A DNA stretch of 64,000 nucleotides from assembly GCA_001464695.1 (NCBI GenBank), contig LNDQ01000112.1, positions 62,001 to 126,000 on the forward strand, given 5' to 3'. Origin of the DNA: Betaproteobacteria bacterium Ga0077523. Its GTDB lineage: Bacteria; Pseudomonadota; Gammaproteobacteria; Burkholderiales; Ga0077523. Numbering within the stretch: position 1 is the stretch's first letter; each line of letters starts with the position of its first letter. Position numbers and translations under genes: made by a program. Positions 28,414-37,329 of the stretch are shown piece by piece. Below the pieces are notes generated by a model. The model saw only the letters and a program-made list of their open reading frames with translations. It was not told where the DNA came from and searched no databases.

Positions 28414-29034
28414 ATGAGCGTCTTCAATCGAGCCGTCTATGTTGCGAGCGCGCACGACCGGAAGGAACTGATACCCGACGGTGGCTGGGAGGTCGCATTC
28501 GCCGGCCGGTCGAATGCCGGCAAGTCGAGCGCGATCAACACGATCACCGGCCACACGCGCCTCGCGTTCGCGAGCAAGACGCCGGGGCGCACCCAGCTCA
28601 TCAACTTCTTCGGACTGGGTGCTGAGCGCTACCTCGTCGACCTGCCCGGCTACGGCTATGCCGAAGTGCCGGAGAAGGAACGGCGGCGCTGGGGCGAGTT
28701 CGTTGCTGCCTACCTCATGGAGCGGCGGGCGCTGCGGGGCTTGATCGTGATCATGGACGCACGCCATCCGCTGACGCCGCTTGATCAGCGACTGCTCGAC
28801 TGGTTCTTGCCCACGGGGAAGCCGGTGCATATCCTCCTTACCAAGGCCGACAAGCTGTCGCGGCGGGAGGCGGCGGACACCCTGACCGAGGTTAGAACGG
28901 CTGTGCGAGCCGCGGGTCCGTCCTGCACCGCGCAACTGTTTTCCAGCCTCAAACGCACCGGCGTCCGGGAGGCCGAGGTGGTATTGGCGCAGTGGCTCGA
29001 CCTGCCGGAGAGTATAGAAAAAGCCCCCGGTTGA
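28414..29034 (+). CDS. engB: ribosome biogenesis GTPase EngB (YihA/YsxC)
   Basis: A 206-residue small GTPase needed for large-subunit assembly. G1 GRSNAGKSS, G2/G3 region TPGRTQLINFF and DLPGYGYAEV, and G4 LTKADK are intact. The ATG at 28414 gives the normal N-terminus. It is divergent from cytochrome c4, and its stop codon lies inside the terminator hairpin that follows. Confidence 0.95.
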   Translation: MSVFNRAVYVASAHDRKELIPDGGWEVAFAGRSNAGKSSAINTITGHTRLAFASKTPGRTQLINFFGLGAERYLVDLPGYGYAEVPEKERRRWGEFVAAYLMERRALRGLIVIMDARHPLTPLDQRLLDWFLPTGKPVHILLTKADKLSRREAADTLTEVRTAVRAAGPSCTAQLFSSLKRTGVREAEVVLAQWLDLPESIEKAPG

Positions 29035-29063
29035 AGGGGAATAAAACCGGGGGCAAGCCTTTT
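29023..29063 (+). terminator. hairpin terminator overlapping the engB stop
   Basis: GCCCCCGGTT (29023-29032) pairs perfectly with AACCGGGGGC (29045-29054) over a 12-base loop, and AAGCCTTTT follows. The upstream arm contains the last engB codons. The T run is short and interrupted, so efficiency is uncertain. Confidence 0.6.
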
Positions 29064-30207
<1,144 letters not shown>

Positions 30208-30279
30208 CCCCCCCGATGGGCCTGCGGCCCTTCCCCCCAGGGAGCCAGCCCGCTTGGGGCGGCCCGGCGCGGGCTGAGG
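30208..30279 (+). repeat. GC-rich post-stop repeat, copy after hemB
   Basis: It begins one base after the hemB stop with seven C and continues GATGGGCCTGCGGCCC, then a second C6 run, AGCCAGCCCGCTTG and a final 22-mer at 30258-30279 that is identical to 12602-12581 on the other strand near purD. Several GC stems are possible (GGGCC/GGCCC). Confidence 0.8.
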
Positions 30280-30286
30280 TTTGGTT

Positions 30287-30345
30287 CCCCCCGATGGGCC
30301 TCACGGCCCTTCCCCCCGAGGGGGCCAGCCCTCTTTGGGCTAAGG
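30287..30345 (+). repeat. GC-rich post-stop repeat, tandem second copy after hemB
   Basis: A second copy follows 79 bp after the start of the first: C6-GATGGGCCTCACGGCCCTTC, C-run, GGGGGCCAGCCCTCTTTGGG and CTAAGG. It lacks the final 22-mer of copy one. It lies between the convergent hemB and PilZ-protein stops and may act on both transcripts. Confidence 0.75.
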
Positions 30346-30349
30346 TACG

Positions 30350-31111
30350 TCAGCGATCTGTCAGCTTGGACCGGCGGTCGCGCTCGAGGCGGATGATGTA
30401 GCGCTGGATCATCGCCTCGGAGGCCGGCGGCAGCTTGAAGAACATGCAGCCTGCCCGCCGATTGACCGTGCCGTTGCGCAGCGGCACCTCGAAGGTGTTG
30501 CGGACCTGCAAGGTGGTGGTGAGCAGTCCCACGTCCGGCAGATCGATCCGACATTGCTCGAGGGTGGCGCCGGGCTCGAACTTCACCGCTTCCGGGTACC
30601 CGGTCACGCACACGCCACCGAGGCTGATGTCGACCACCGTCAAGGTGAGCGCTGGTGCGTCGGGCTGCGTCACCACGCACTTCAACGGTTTCGCCACCGG
30701 GGTCTCGACGCGGTAGTACTCGCGCCGCTGGAACTTGAGCAGCGTTTGCGGCAATGCGATGCGCAGCGCCGGCCGGTTCTCGAATTCGATCGCCGTCACG
30801 GTGGCCACTTCAAACTGGATCTTGACCCGGTCCTGGCTTGTGACGAACGAGATGCGGTCGCTGCCGAGCAGGCGCCGGTTGGCCACGAGCTCCTTGCTGG
30901 CGTCCAGGATCACGAATCCGGCGTTGCCGTCGACGGCAAGCAATGCCGTGATCGCGAAATCCTTGCCGTCGTGGAAGTAGGCGGTGACGATCTCCCCGGC
31001 CTGCATCACCGCTTTCAGGATGAAAGCCACCTCGACGCGCGAACGAATGAGGAAGCGATCATCGTCCTCGTCGCTTGCGACGCCGCCGTTGGAGGTGCCA
31101 GGGGATTCCAT
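30350..31111 (-). CDS. YcgR-like PilZ domain protein (c-di-GMP effector)
   Basis: A 253-residue cytoplasmic protein with an N-terminal YcgR-type domain (about residues 15-115) and a C-terminal PilZ domain. The c-di-GMP motifs are visible: REYYR (RxxxR) and DISLGG (DxSxxG). YcgR proteins slow the flagellar motor when c-di-GMP rises. Because it lies only 3 kb from pilMNOPQ, a role in twitching or pilus control is a possible alternative, though neighbours between them are unrelated. The ATG at 31111 was chosen; longer frames give a low-complexity N-terminus. Confidence 0.85.
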   Translation of the reverse strand: MESPGTSNGGVASDEDDDRFLIRSRVEVAFILKAVMQAGEIVTAYFHDGKDFAITALLAVDGNAGFVILDASKELVANRRLLGSDRISFVTSQDRVKIQFEVATVTAIEFENRPALRIALPQTLLKFQRREYYRVETPVAKPLKCVVTQPDAPALTLTVVDISLGGVCVTGYPEAVKFEPGATLEQCRIDLPDVGLLTTTLQVRNTFEVPLRNGTVNRRAGCMFFKLPPASEAMIQRYIIRLERDRRSKLTDR

Positions 31112-31178
31112 TGAAAGCCGAAGAAAGCGGGCGTTGTGCCAGCCCCGGGGTGAAGTTGCGGCGGGCGAAGGGGAAACT

Positions 31179-31802
31179 TTAGCGGGGACGGGCGGCTTCC
31201 GCCGAGCCAAGCTGGTTTGCGAGCCACCCGCGGCGTGCCCGCTCGATCGGGCGGCCTTCCTGAGTCGCCCGCAGGGGCTGGCGCAGATCGCGCACCTCGA
31301 ACACCGAGACGTTGAATCGCGCCGAGTCGGTCTCGAATTCGTAGCTCGGCGCCTGGCGCGGCTCATCGCCCGACCAGTAGCGTGCTTCGCGTGTCCGGAA
31401 CGGGATGCCGCGGTTGATGAGGAACAACTCGACTTCCTTGGCGCTATCGGTGAAGAGGTGCAGGTCGATCTCCGCGTAGCGGCCGGCGCTGCCCGACAGC
31501 ACCGAGCCGACCAGATGCGGATCGAACGCCGACAGCGCGTCCATCATGTCGAGCGCCGCGCGCCGCAGTTCGACCATGCGCTCGGCTTGTTCTTCAGCCT
31601 GATAGAGCTGCTGGTAGGTCCGCAGGGCCTCCTCGACTTCCTCATTGTCGGGGAGGTTGCGGGTGTCGGGTGCGCCGACCTGCCGTGCAGCCTTGCGCTT
31701 GGCCAGGGCGAAATCGTCGATGCCGTCCTGCGCCATGAGGCGCGCGGCAAGGTGCGCGATGCGCGTGCGCATCTGGCGATTGGCGGCTTGATCTCTTGGC
31801 AT
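31179..31802 (-). CDS. uncharacterised protein with degenerate nucleotidyltransferase-like motif
   Basis: A 207-residue soluble protein I cannot assign to a named family. The N-terminal half is helical and charged (EEVEEALRTYQQLYQAEEQ). The centre reads GSVLSGSAGRYAEIDLHLFT, which resembles the hG[GS]..Dh[DE] motif of the polymerase-beta nucleotidyltransferase fold, but the second acidic residue is His, so catalysis is doubtful. It lies between the PilZ protein and mrcA, all on the minus strand, with 67 and 168 bp gaps. Confidence 0.65.
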   Translation of the reverse strand: MPRDQAANRQMRTRIAHLAARLMAQDGIDDFALAKRKAARQVGAPDTRNLPDNEEVEEALRTYQQLYQAEEQAERMVELRRAALDMMDALSAFDPHLVGSVLSGSAGRYAEIDLHLFTDSAKEVELFLINRGIPFRTREARYWSGDEPRQAPSYEFETDSARFNVSVFEVRDLRQPLRATQEGRPIERARRGWLANQLGSAEAARPR

Positions 31803-31970
31803 GTCAGTACGACTCTCGATACCGCGACGGGCCAGCGGCCGGCGCAGCCGGGCCGCACCGGCCCTCTCGCCACAAGCGGTGAGGTGTGTGCCCGGGCGTT
31901 GCGGCGGGCATGCAGCCCCGACCGTGGACCAGCGACCGCAGGGAGCGTGGGGGCAGTTTCATCCAGGGTG

Positions 31971-34286
31971 CTAGTAGATCTGGTCGTCGACGTCGTCCTT
32001 GCGTCCGGTCGGATTCACTGCTCCGTCGTCGTCCTCGGGCGGCATGTTCTCGTGATAGAAGTACTCGACCATCCGGTTCGATGCCTGATTGTCGCGCAAA
32101 CCGGTGTCCGGATTGATGGCGGCCGCGACCACGCCTTCGGGTGCCGACGGCGGCTCGTCGGGTGTGTCCTTCAGAACGCTGCCCATGTACGACATCCAGA
32201 TCGGCAGGGCCGCCTGGGCGCCGGTCTCGCCGTTGCCCAGGGAGCGCGGGGTATCGAATCCCATCCAGGCCACCGCCGTGAGCTTCGGGTTGAAGCCCGC
32301 GAACCACGCATCCATCTGCTCGTTGGTGGTGCCGGTCTTGCCCGCGAGATCGGATCGTCCCAGAGCAAGGGCGCGTGCGCCGGTGCCGCCGCGAATCACG
32401 TCCTGCATCATGTTGGTCATCAGGAAGGCGTTGCGCTGATCGATCACCCGCGGCGCGGTCTCCGGGACCGTCACGAACTTGGTGCGGGCGAGAGTCGTAC
32501 CGTTGGAATCGTCGATGCGGTCGATGAAATACGGGCTCAGCCGGTAGCCACCGTTGGCGAAAACCGCATAGCCGGTGGCAACCTGCCACAAAGTGGCCGA
32601 GCCGGCGCCCAAGGCCATGGTGAGGTAGGGAGGCACCAGCTTGGGGTCGAAGCCGAAGCGCGTCACGTAGTCCTGGGCGTACTGCGGACCGATCGCCTGG
32701 AGGATGCGGATCGACACGAGGTTCTTCGACTTCGTCAGGGCGACCCGCATGCGCATCGGGCCTTCGAACGTGGCGTCGAAGTTCTTCGGCTCCCAGACCG
32801 CCGACCCGGTTTCCGTTGCATCGAAGGACAGCGGCGCGTCGTTGATGATGGTCGCCGGGGTGAAGCCCTTCTCCAGCGCCGCGGAGTAAACGAACGGCTT
32901 GAAGCTCGACCCCGGCTGGCGATAGGCCTGGGTCACGTGGTTGAACTTGTTGCGGTTGAAGTCGAAACCCCCGATCAATGCCTGCACCGCCCCGGTTCGG
33001 TTGTCGAGGGCGAGGAAGCCGGATTCCACCTGGGGAATCTGAACGATCTGCCAGCCTGCGGTAGCGTCCTTCTGGGCCCTGACCAGGGCCCCGGCGCGCA
33101 GGCGCCGGTTGGCCGGCGCCTTGTCCCCGATCATGCGCTGGGCGAACTTGAGTCCCTCGCTGTTCACCTCGACCTTGCCCAACCCCTTCACGTGGAGCTG
33201 GGCAGCTTTCTGGTCGATCGCCAGCACGAGCGCCGGGAGGATGTCGTCGCTCTCCATCTCTTCCGCGAGCAAATCCTCCAGCGTTTCGTCGGAGGGCTGC
33301 GGCGGCAACTGCGCGTAGCCTTCGGCACCCCGGTAGCCGTGGCGGCGGTCGTACTCCAGCACGCCGCGCCGCACGGCGGCGTACGCCGCGTTCTGGTGGG
33401 CGCGCTTGATCGTGGTGATCACCCGGAAGCCTGCTGAGTACGCCTCGTCGCGGTAACGCTCGTACATGGCCTGCCTGACCATTTCCGTCAGGAAGTCCGC
33501 ACGGGTGGCATACGTCTGCTGGGTCGTGTGCAACCGTATCGGCGCCTTCACTGCCGTGTCGAACTGCTCGGCGCTGATCATGTTGAGTTCGCGCATCCGC
33601 CGCAGCACGTATTCCTGGCGCGACTTGGCCCGCGCGGGGTTGGCGATCGGGTTGTAGCGCGACGGCGCTTTCGGCAGACCGGCAAGCATCGCCGTTTCGG
33701 AAAGGCTCAAGCGGTCCAGCGACTTGCCGAAATAGGTCTGGGCGGCCGCTGCGAAGCCGTAGGCGCGCTGCCCCAGATAGATCTGGTTGATGTACAGCTG
33801 AAGAATCTCGTCTTTTGTAAGGTTATGCTCGATCTTGAAGGCCAGCAGTGCTTCGTTGAACTTGCGGGTGAACGTCTTCTCCTTCGTGAGGAAGAAGTTG
33901 CGGGCCACCTGCATGGTGATGGTGCTGGCGCCTTGACGCGCTCCGCCCTGGATGAAGTTCGAAAGCGCGGCACGCGCGACCCCGATGTAGTCGATGCCGC
34001 CGTGCTCGTAGAAGCGCTCGTCTTCCGCGGCGATGATCGCCTCGCGCATCGCCTTCGGCACGTCCTTGATGCGGATCAGGGCCCGGCGTTCCTCGCCGAA
34101 CTCCCCGATCAGCTCGCCTTCGCTGCTGAAGATCTGCAGCGGGATCTTGGGGCGGTAGTCAGTGAGTGCTTCGAGCGACGGCAGGTTCGGGTAGGCGACG
34201 ACCGCGGCATAGCCGGCCAGCAGCCCACCGGCCAGGAGGGTGGCCAGCAGCAGAAACACTGGCAGCAGCCACCAGCGGAAGGACAT
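31971..34286 (-). CDS. mrcA: penicillin-binding protein 1A
   Basis: A 771-residue bifunctional class A PBP that polymerises and cross-links peptidoglycan. It has a short cytoplasmic tail, one membrane segment (residues about 6-32), a GT51 transglycosylase with catalytic Glu88 in AAEDERFYEHGGID, and a transpeptidase with SSFKP, SKN and KTGT motifs. An insert between the domains fits the OB-fold of PBP1A. The ATG at 34286 was preferred over an in-frame TTG at 34292. It is divergent from pilM, a common arrangement in beta- and gammaproteobacteria. Confidence 0.96.
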   Translation of the reverse strand: MSFRWWLLPVFLLLATLLAGGLLAGYAAVVAYPNLPSLEALTDYRPKIPLQIFSSEGELIGEFGEERRALIRIKDVPKAMREAIIAAEDERFYEHGGIDYIGVARAALSNFIQGGARQGASTITMQVARNFFLTKEKTFTRKFNEALLAFKIEHNLTKDEILQLYINQIYLGQRAYGFAAAAQTYFGKSLDRLSLSETAMLAGLPKAPSRYNPIANPARAKSRQEYVLRRMRELNMISAEQFDTAVKAPIRLHTTQQTYATRADFLTEMVRQAMYERYRDEAYSAGFRVITTIKRAHQNAAYAAVRRGVLEYDRRHGYRGAEGYAQLPPQPSDETLEDLLAEEMESDDILPALVLAIDQKAAQLHVKGLGKVEVNSEGLKFAQRMIGDKAPANRRLRAGALVRAQKDATAGWQIVQIPQVESGFLALDNRTGAVQALIGGFDFNRNKFNHVTQAYRQPGSSFKPFVYSAALEKGFTPATIINDAPLSFDATETGSAVWEPKNFDATFEGPMRMRVALTKSKNLVSIRILQAIGPQYAQDYVTRFGFDPKLVPPYLTMALGAGSATLWQVATGYAVFANGGYRLSPYFIDRIDDSNGTTLARTKFVTVPETAPRVIDQRNAFLMTNMMQDVIRGGTGARALALGRSDLAGKTGTTNEQMDAWFAGFNPKLTAVAWMGFDTPRSLGNGETGAQAALPIWMSYMGSVLKDTPDEPPSAPEGVVAAAINPDTGLRDNQASNRMVEYFYHENMPPEDDDGAVNPTGRKDDVDDQIY

Positions 34287-34345
34287 GGGCAAGGGAATTG
34301 CTTAGGGGGATCAGTGGGGTGGAAGGGTTTCTTGCAGTTCCTTCC

Positions 34346-34374
34346 ATTATATGAGGGCCTCCCGGCCCCGCCAA
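34346..34374 (-). promoter_or_regulatory. candidate sigma70 promoter of mrcA
   Basis: On the minus strand TTGGCG (34374-34369) and a perfect TATAAT (34351-34346) are 17 bp apart, and the -10 lies 59 bases before the mrcA ATG. Confidence 0.5.
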
Positions 34375-34398
34375 AACTTAAACCCCACTTTCCCAAAC

Positions 34399-34442
34399 TT
34401 GATTTGCATTTGCGGCTAGTATCTAATGTAAATTGTACATTA
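34399..34442 (+). promoter_or_regulatory. candidate pilM promoter with overlapping palindrome
   Basis: TTGATT (34399-34404), a 17 bp spacer and TCTAAT (34422-34427) form a plausible promoter 31 bases before pilM. A perfect inverted repeat, TAATGTA (34424-34430) and TACATTA (34436-34442) around AATTG, covers the -10 and likely start site, as an operator would. The segment is strikingly AT-rich for this genome. Confidence 0.45.
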
Positions 34443-34458
34443 TTGGCGTAACTCGCCC

Positions 34459-35571
34459 ATGTTCAAGGGAAAACTGGATCTAACGCCCGCATCAGAGTTT
34501 CTCGCGAACCTGATGAAGCCCAAGGCACCGCCGCTCATCGGCGTGGACATCAGTTCGTCCTCGGTGAAGATGGTGGAGATCGCCCCGGCAGGCAAGGGCC
34601 GATACCGCCTCGACCGTTATACCGTCGAACCGCTCACGAAGGATGCGGTCGTCGACGGCAACATCATGAACCTCGAGGAAGTCGGCGAGGCGGTCAAGCG
34701 CGGCTGGAAGAAGATGAACACCCGCGTGCGCAATCTGGCGCTCGCCCTGCCCTCGGCCGCCGTCATCACGAAGAAGATCGTGATGCCCGCTGACCTGCGT
34801 GAGGAAGACCGCGAGGTCCAGGTCGAGGCCGAAGCCAATCAGTACATTCCGTTCGCCCTCGAAGAGGTGAACCTCGATTTCCAGATTCTCGGCCCGGCGC
34901 CCAGCAGCCCGGAAGAAGTCGAGGTGCTGATCGCCGCCTCCCGCAAGGAGAAAGTGGAAGACCGCGTGGCGGTCGCCGAAGCGGCCGGTCTCAAGGCGGT
35001 CGTGATGGACATCGACGCCTTCGCCTCCCAGACCGCCTTTGAACTGATCGAATCCCAGCTTCCCGACGGCGGCCTCGACCAGACCATCGCCATGGTCGAT
35101 GTCGGCGCGTCGATGATGAACATCAACGTGCTGCGCAACAACCAGTCGGTCTACATGCGCGAGCAGCCGTTCGGCGGCAACCAGCTCACGCAGGAGATCC
35201 AGCGCGTCTTCAATCTCTCCAGTGAAGAGGCGGAAGCGGCCAAGAAGAACGGTGGCCTGCCCGGCAACTACGAGCCGGAGGTGTTGAATCCGTTCATGGA
35301 CACGCTCGCGCTGGAAGTCACGCGCGCCCTGCAGTTCTTCTTCACCTCGACCCAGTTCAACCAGGTGCATCACATCATCCTCGCCGGCGGCTGCTCGACC
35401 ATCCCCGGGTTGGACGAGGTGGTTTCCAAGCGCACCGGCGTGAACACACTGGTCGCCAATCCGTTCGCGGCGATGGAGAAGTCGCCCAAGATCAAGGAGC
35501 GCCAGCTCGCGCAGGATGCGCCGGCGCTGATGGTCGCCTGCGGGCTGGCCATGCGGAGGTTCGACGCATGA
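34459..35571 (+). CDS. pilM: type IV pilus assembly protein PilM
   Basis: A 370-residue actin-like ATPase on the cytoplasmic face of the type IV pilus alignment complex. It binds the PilN N-terminus. The actin-like phosphate loops are visible in LIGVDISSSSVKMVEI and MVDVGASMMNINVL, and IILAGGCSTIPGLDEVV is the adenosine-side motif. It is the first gene of pilMNOPQ and overlaps pilN by four bases (ATGA). Confidence 0.96.
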   Translation: MFKGKLDLTPASEFLANLMKPKAPPLIGVDISSSSVKMVEIAPAGKGRYRLDRYTVEPLTKDAVVDGNIMNLEEVGEAVKRGWKKMNTRVRNLALALPSAAVITKKIVMPADLREEDREVQVEAEANQYIPFALEEVNLDFQILGPAPSSPEEVEVLIAASRKEKVEDRVAVAEAAGLKAVVMDIDAFASQTAFELIESQLPDGGLDQTIAMVDVGASMMNINVLRNNQSVYMREQPFGGNQLTQEIQRVFNLSSEEAEAAKKNGGLPGNYEPEVLNPFMDTLALEVTRALQFFFTSTQFNQVHHIILAGGCSTIPGLDEVVSKRTGVNTLVANPFAAMEKSPKIKERQLAQDAPALMVACGLAMRRFDA

Positions 35572-36161
35572 TCCCAATCAACCTCCTGCCGCACCGCGCC
35601 CAGCGCCGTGCGGCCGCCAAGCGCCAGTTCTTCGTCCTCGCGGCCATGGTGTTCGGGCTCGGTGTAGCGATCGTGGCCCTGGTGCACACCTACTTCGCCG
35701 GCCAGATCGAATACCAGGCCGGGCGCAATCAGTACCTCGACGGCGAAATCGCGGTGCTCGATCGCCAGATCGACGAGATCAAGAAGTTGAAGGAACAGAC
35801 GCAGGCGCTGCTCGAGCGCAAGAAGGTGGTCGAGTCGCTCCAGTCGAACCGTTCCGAGACCGTGCGCTTGCTCGATCAGCTCGTGCGCCAGCTGCCTGAT
35901 GGCGTGTACCTGAAGACGGTCAAGCAGACCGGGCCCAGAGTCAACGTCATCGGCTACGCGACCTCGAACGCGCGCGTGTCGACGCTCATGCGCAATTTCG
36001 AAGCCTCGCCCTTCCTGGAAGCGCCGGGTCTGGTGGAAATCCGCGCCGTTCAGCTCGACAAGCAGAATCTGAACGAATTCAACCTGAACGTGAGCCTGAC
36101 GCGCGAGAAGGAAGATCCGGCCAAGGCCGGCAAACCGGCGCCCAAGGGTCCGCAAGGTTAA
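35568..36161 (+). CDS. pilN: type IV pilus assembly protein PilN
   Basis: A 197-residue bitopic inner-membrane protein. The short cytoplasmic N-terminus MIPINLLPHRAQRR carries the INLLP motif that docks into PilM. One membrane segment (about 20-45) follows, then a coiled coil (DRQIDEIKKLKEQTQALLER) and a ferredoxin-like periplasmic domain. It heterodimerises with PilO. ATGA overlap with pilM. Confidence 0.95.
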   Translation: MIPINLLPHRAQRRAAAKRQFFVLAAMVFGLGVAIVALVHTYFAGQIEYQAGRNQYLDGEIAVLDRQIDEIKKLKEQTQALLERKKVVESLQSNRSETVRLLDQLVRQLPDGVYLKTVKQTGPRVNVIGYATSNARVSTLMRNFEASPFLEAPGLVEIRAVQLDKQNLNEFNLNVSLTREKEDPAKAGKPAPKGPQG

Positions 36162-36172
36162 GGGGCAGTACC

Positions 36173-36793
36173 ATGACTCTCGACGACCTGAGAAGGCTCG
36201 ATCCCCGCGACGTCGGCAACTGGCCGGTGCTGCCCAAGCTGGGCGTGCTGCTCCTGATGCTGCTGTTGCTCGTGTTCGGCGGCTACTGGTTCGACTGGAA
36301 AGACCAGTTGGACGAACTCGCGTCCGAACGCCAGAAGGAAACCGATCTGCGCGCGAAGTTTCTCGACAAGAAGGCGCAGGCCATCAATCTCGAGGCCTAT
36401 CGCAAGCAGTTGGCCGATATCGAACAATCCTTCGGCGCGATGCTGAAGCAGCTGCCCAACAAGTCGGAAATGGAAGCGCTGCTGACCGACATCAACCAGG
36501 CCGGCCTTGGCCGCGGCCTGCAGTTCGAGCTGTTCCGTCCGGCCCAGGCCGAGACCATGTCCGAGTTCTACGCCGAACTGCCCATCACCATCAAGGTGAC
36601 TGGCGCCTACCACGACATCGGTGCCTTCGCGAGTGACGTGTCGCAGCTTTCGCGCATCGTCACGCTGAACGACATCGCGCTGCAGATCGACAAGGAAAAG
36701 GGTCTGACCCTCGAGGCGATCGCCAAGACCTATCGCTACCTCGACGATGCCGAAGTGGCCGCGCAGAAGAAACCGGCCAAGGCGAGGAAATGA
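36173..36793 (+). CDS. pilO: type IV pilus assembly protein PilO
   Basis: A 206-residue inner-membrane protein, partner of PilN. MTLDDLRRLDPRDVGNWPVL precedes a single membrane span (about 24-42), a coiled coil and the periplasmic fold containing GLQFELFRPAQ. An AAGGGG ribosome site precedes its ATG. The end overlaps pilP by four bases. Confidence 0.95.
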   Translation: MTLDDLRRLDPRDVGNWPVLPKLGVLLLMLLLLVFGGYWFDWKDQLDELASERQKETDLRAKFLDKKAQAINLEAYRKQLADIEQSFGAMLKQLPNKSEMEALLTDINQAGLGRGLQFELFRPAQAETMSEFYAELPITIKVTGAYHDIGAFASDVSQLSRIVTLNDIALQIDKEKGLTLEAIAKTYRYLDDAEVAAQKKPAKARK

Positions 36794-37329
36794 TGAAACG
36801 CGCGCTGACGTTGATCGCAGTGACGGGGCTCATCGCCGGTTGTGGCGGCGAGCAGTACCAGGACCTGCGCCAGTTCGTGAAGGAGTCGGGCGCCAACATG
36901 CGCGGCCGCGTCGACCCGCTGCCCGAGGTCAAGCCTTACGAACCGTTCTCGTATGACGCCTTCGAATTGCCCGACCCCTTCAAGCCGCGCGCCGGCCAGT
37001 CCGCCGACAAGGCACTGGGTGGCGGAGCCGGTCCGGCCCCGGACATGAATCGCCGCAAGGAAGCCCTCGAAGGCTACCCGCTCGAGAGCCTGAAGATGGT
37101 CGGTACCCTCCAGGACAAGACCAAGAAGATGTTTGCGCTCATCAAGACGCCGGACAACAACATCTACCAGGTCAAGGGCGGCAACTATCTGGGCCAGAAT
37201 TTCGGCGTGATCTCGATGATCACCGAAACCTCGATCACATTGAAGGAAGTCATCCAGGACACCGCCGGTGTCTGGACGGAGCGGACGAGCAGCCTGCAAC
37301 TGCTTGACGAAGAGGAGTCGAAGAAATGA
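36790..37329 (+). CDS. pilP: type IV pilus lipoprotein PilP
   Basis: A 179-residue lipoprotein (lipobox LIAGC, Cys18 from the first ATG) linking PilNO to the PilQ secretin. The homology region has DPFKPR, then LESLKMVGTLQDKTKKMFAL and VKGGNYLGQNFGVI, as in PilP. Two adjacent ATGs (36790, 36793) are possible starts, and a GAGG site 3 to 6 bases upstream fits the second better. ATGA overlap with pilQ. Confidence 0.94.
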   Translation: MMKRALTLIAVTGLIAGCGGEQYQDLRQFVKESGANMRGRVDPLPEVKPYEPFSYDAFELPDPFKPRAGQSADKALGGGAGPAPDMNRRKEALEGYPLESLKMVGTLQDKTKKMFALIKTPDNNIYQVKGGNYLGQNFGVISMITETSITLKEVIQDTAGVWTERTSSLQLLDEEESKK

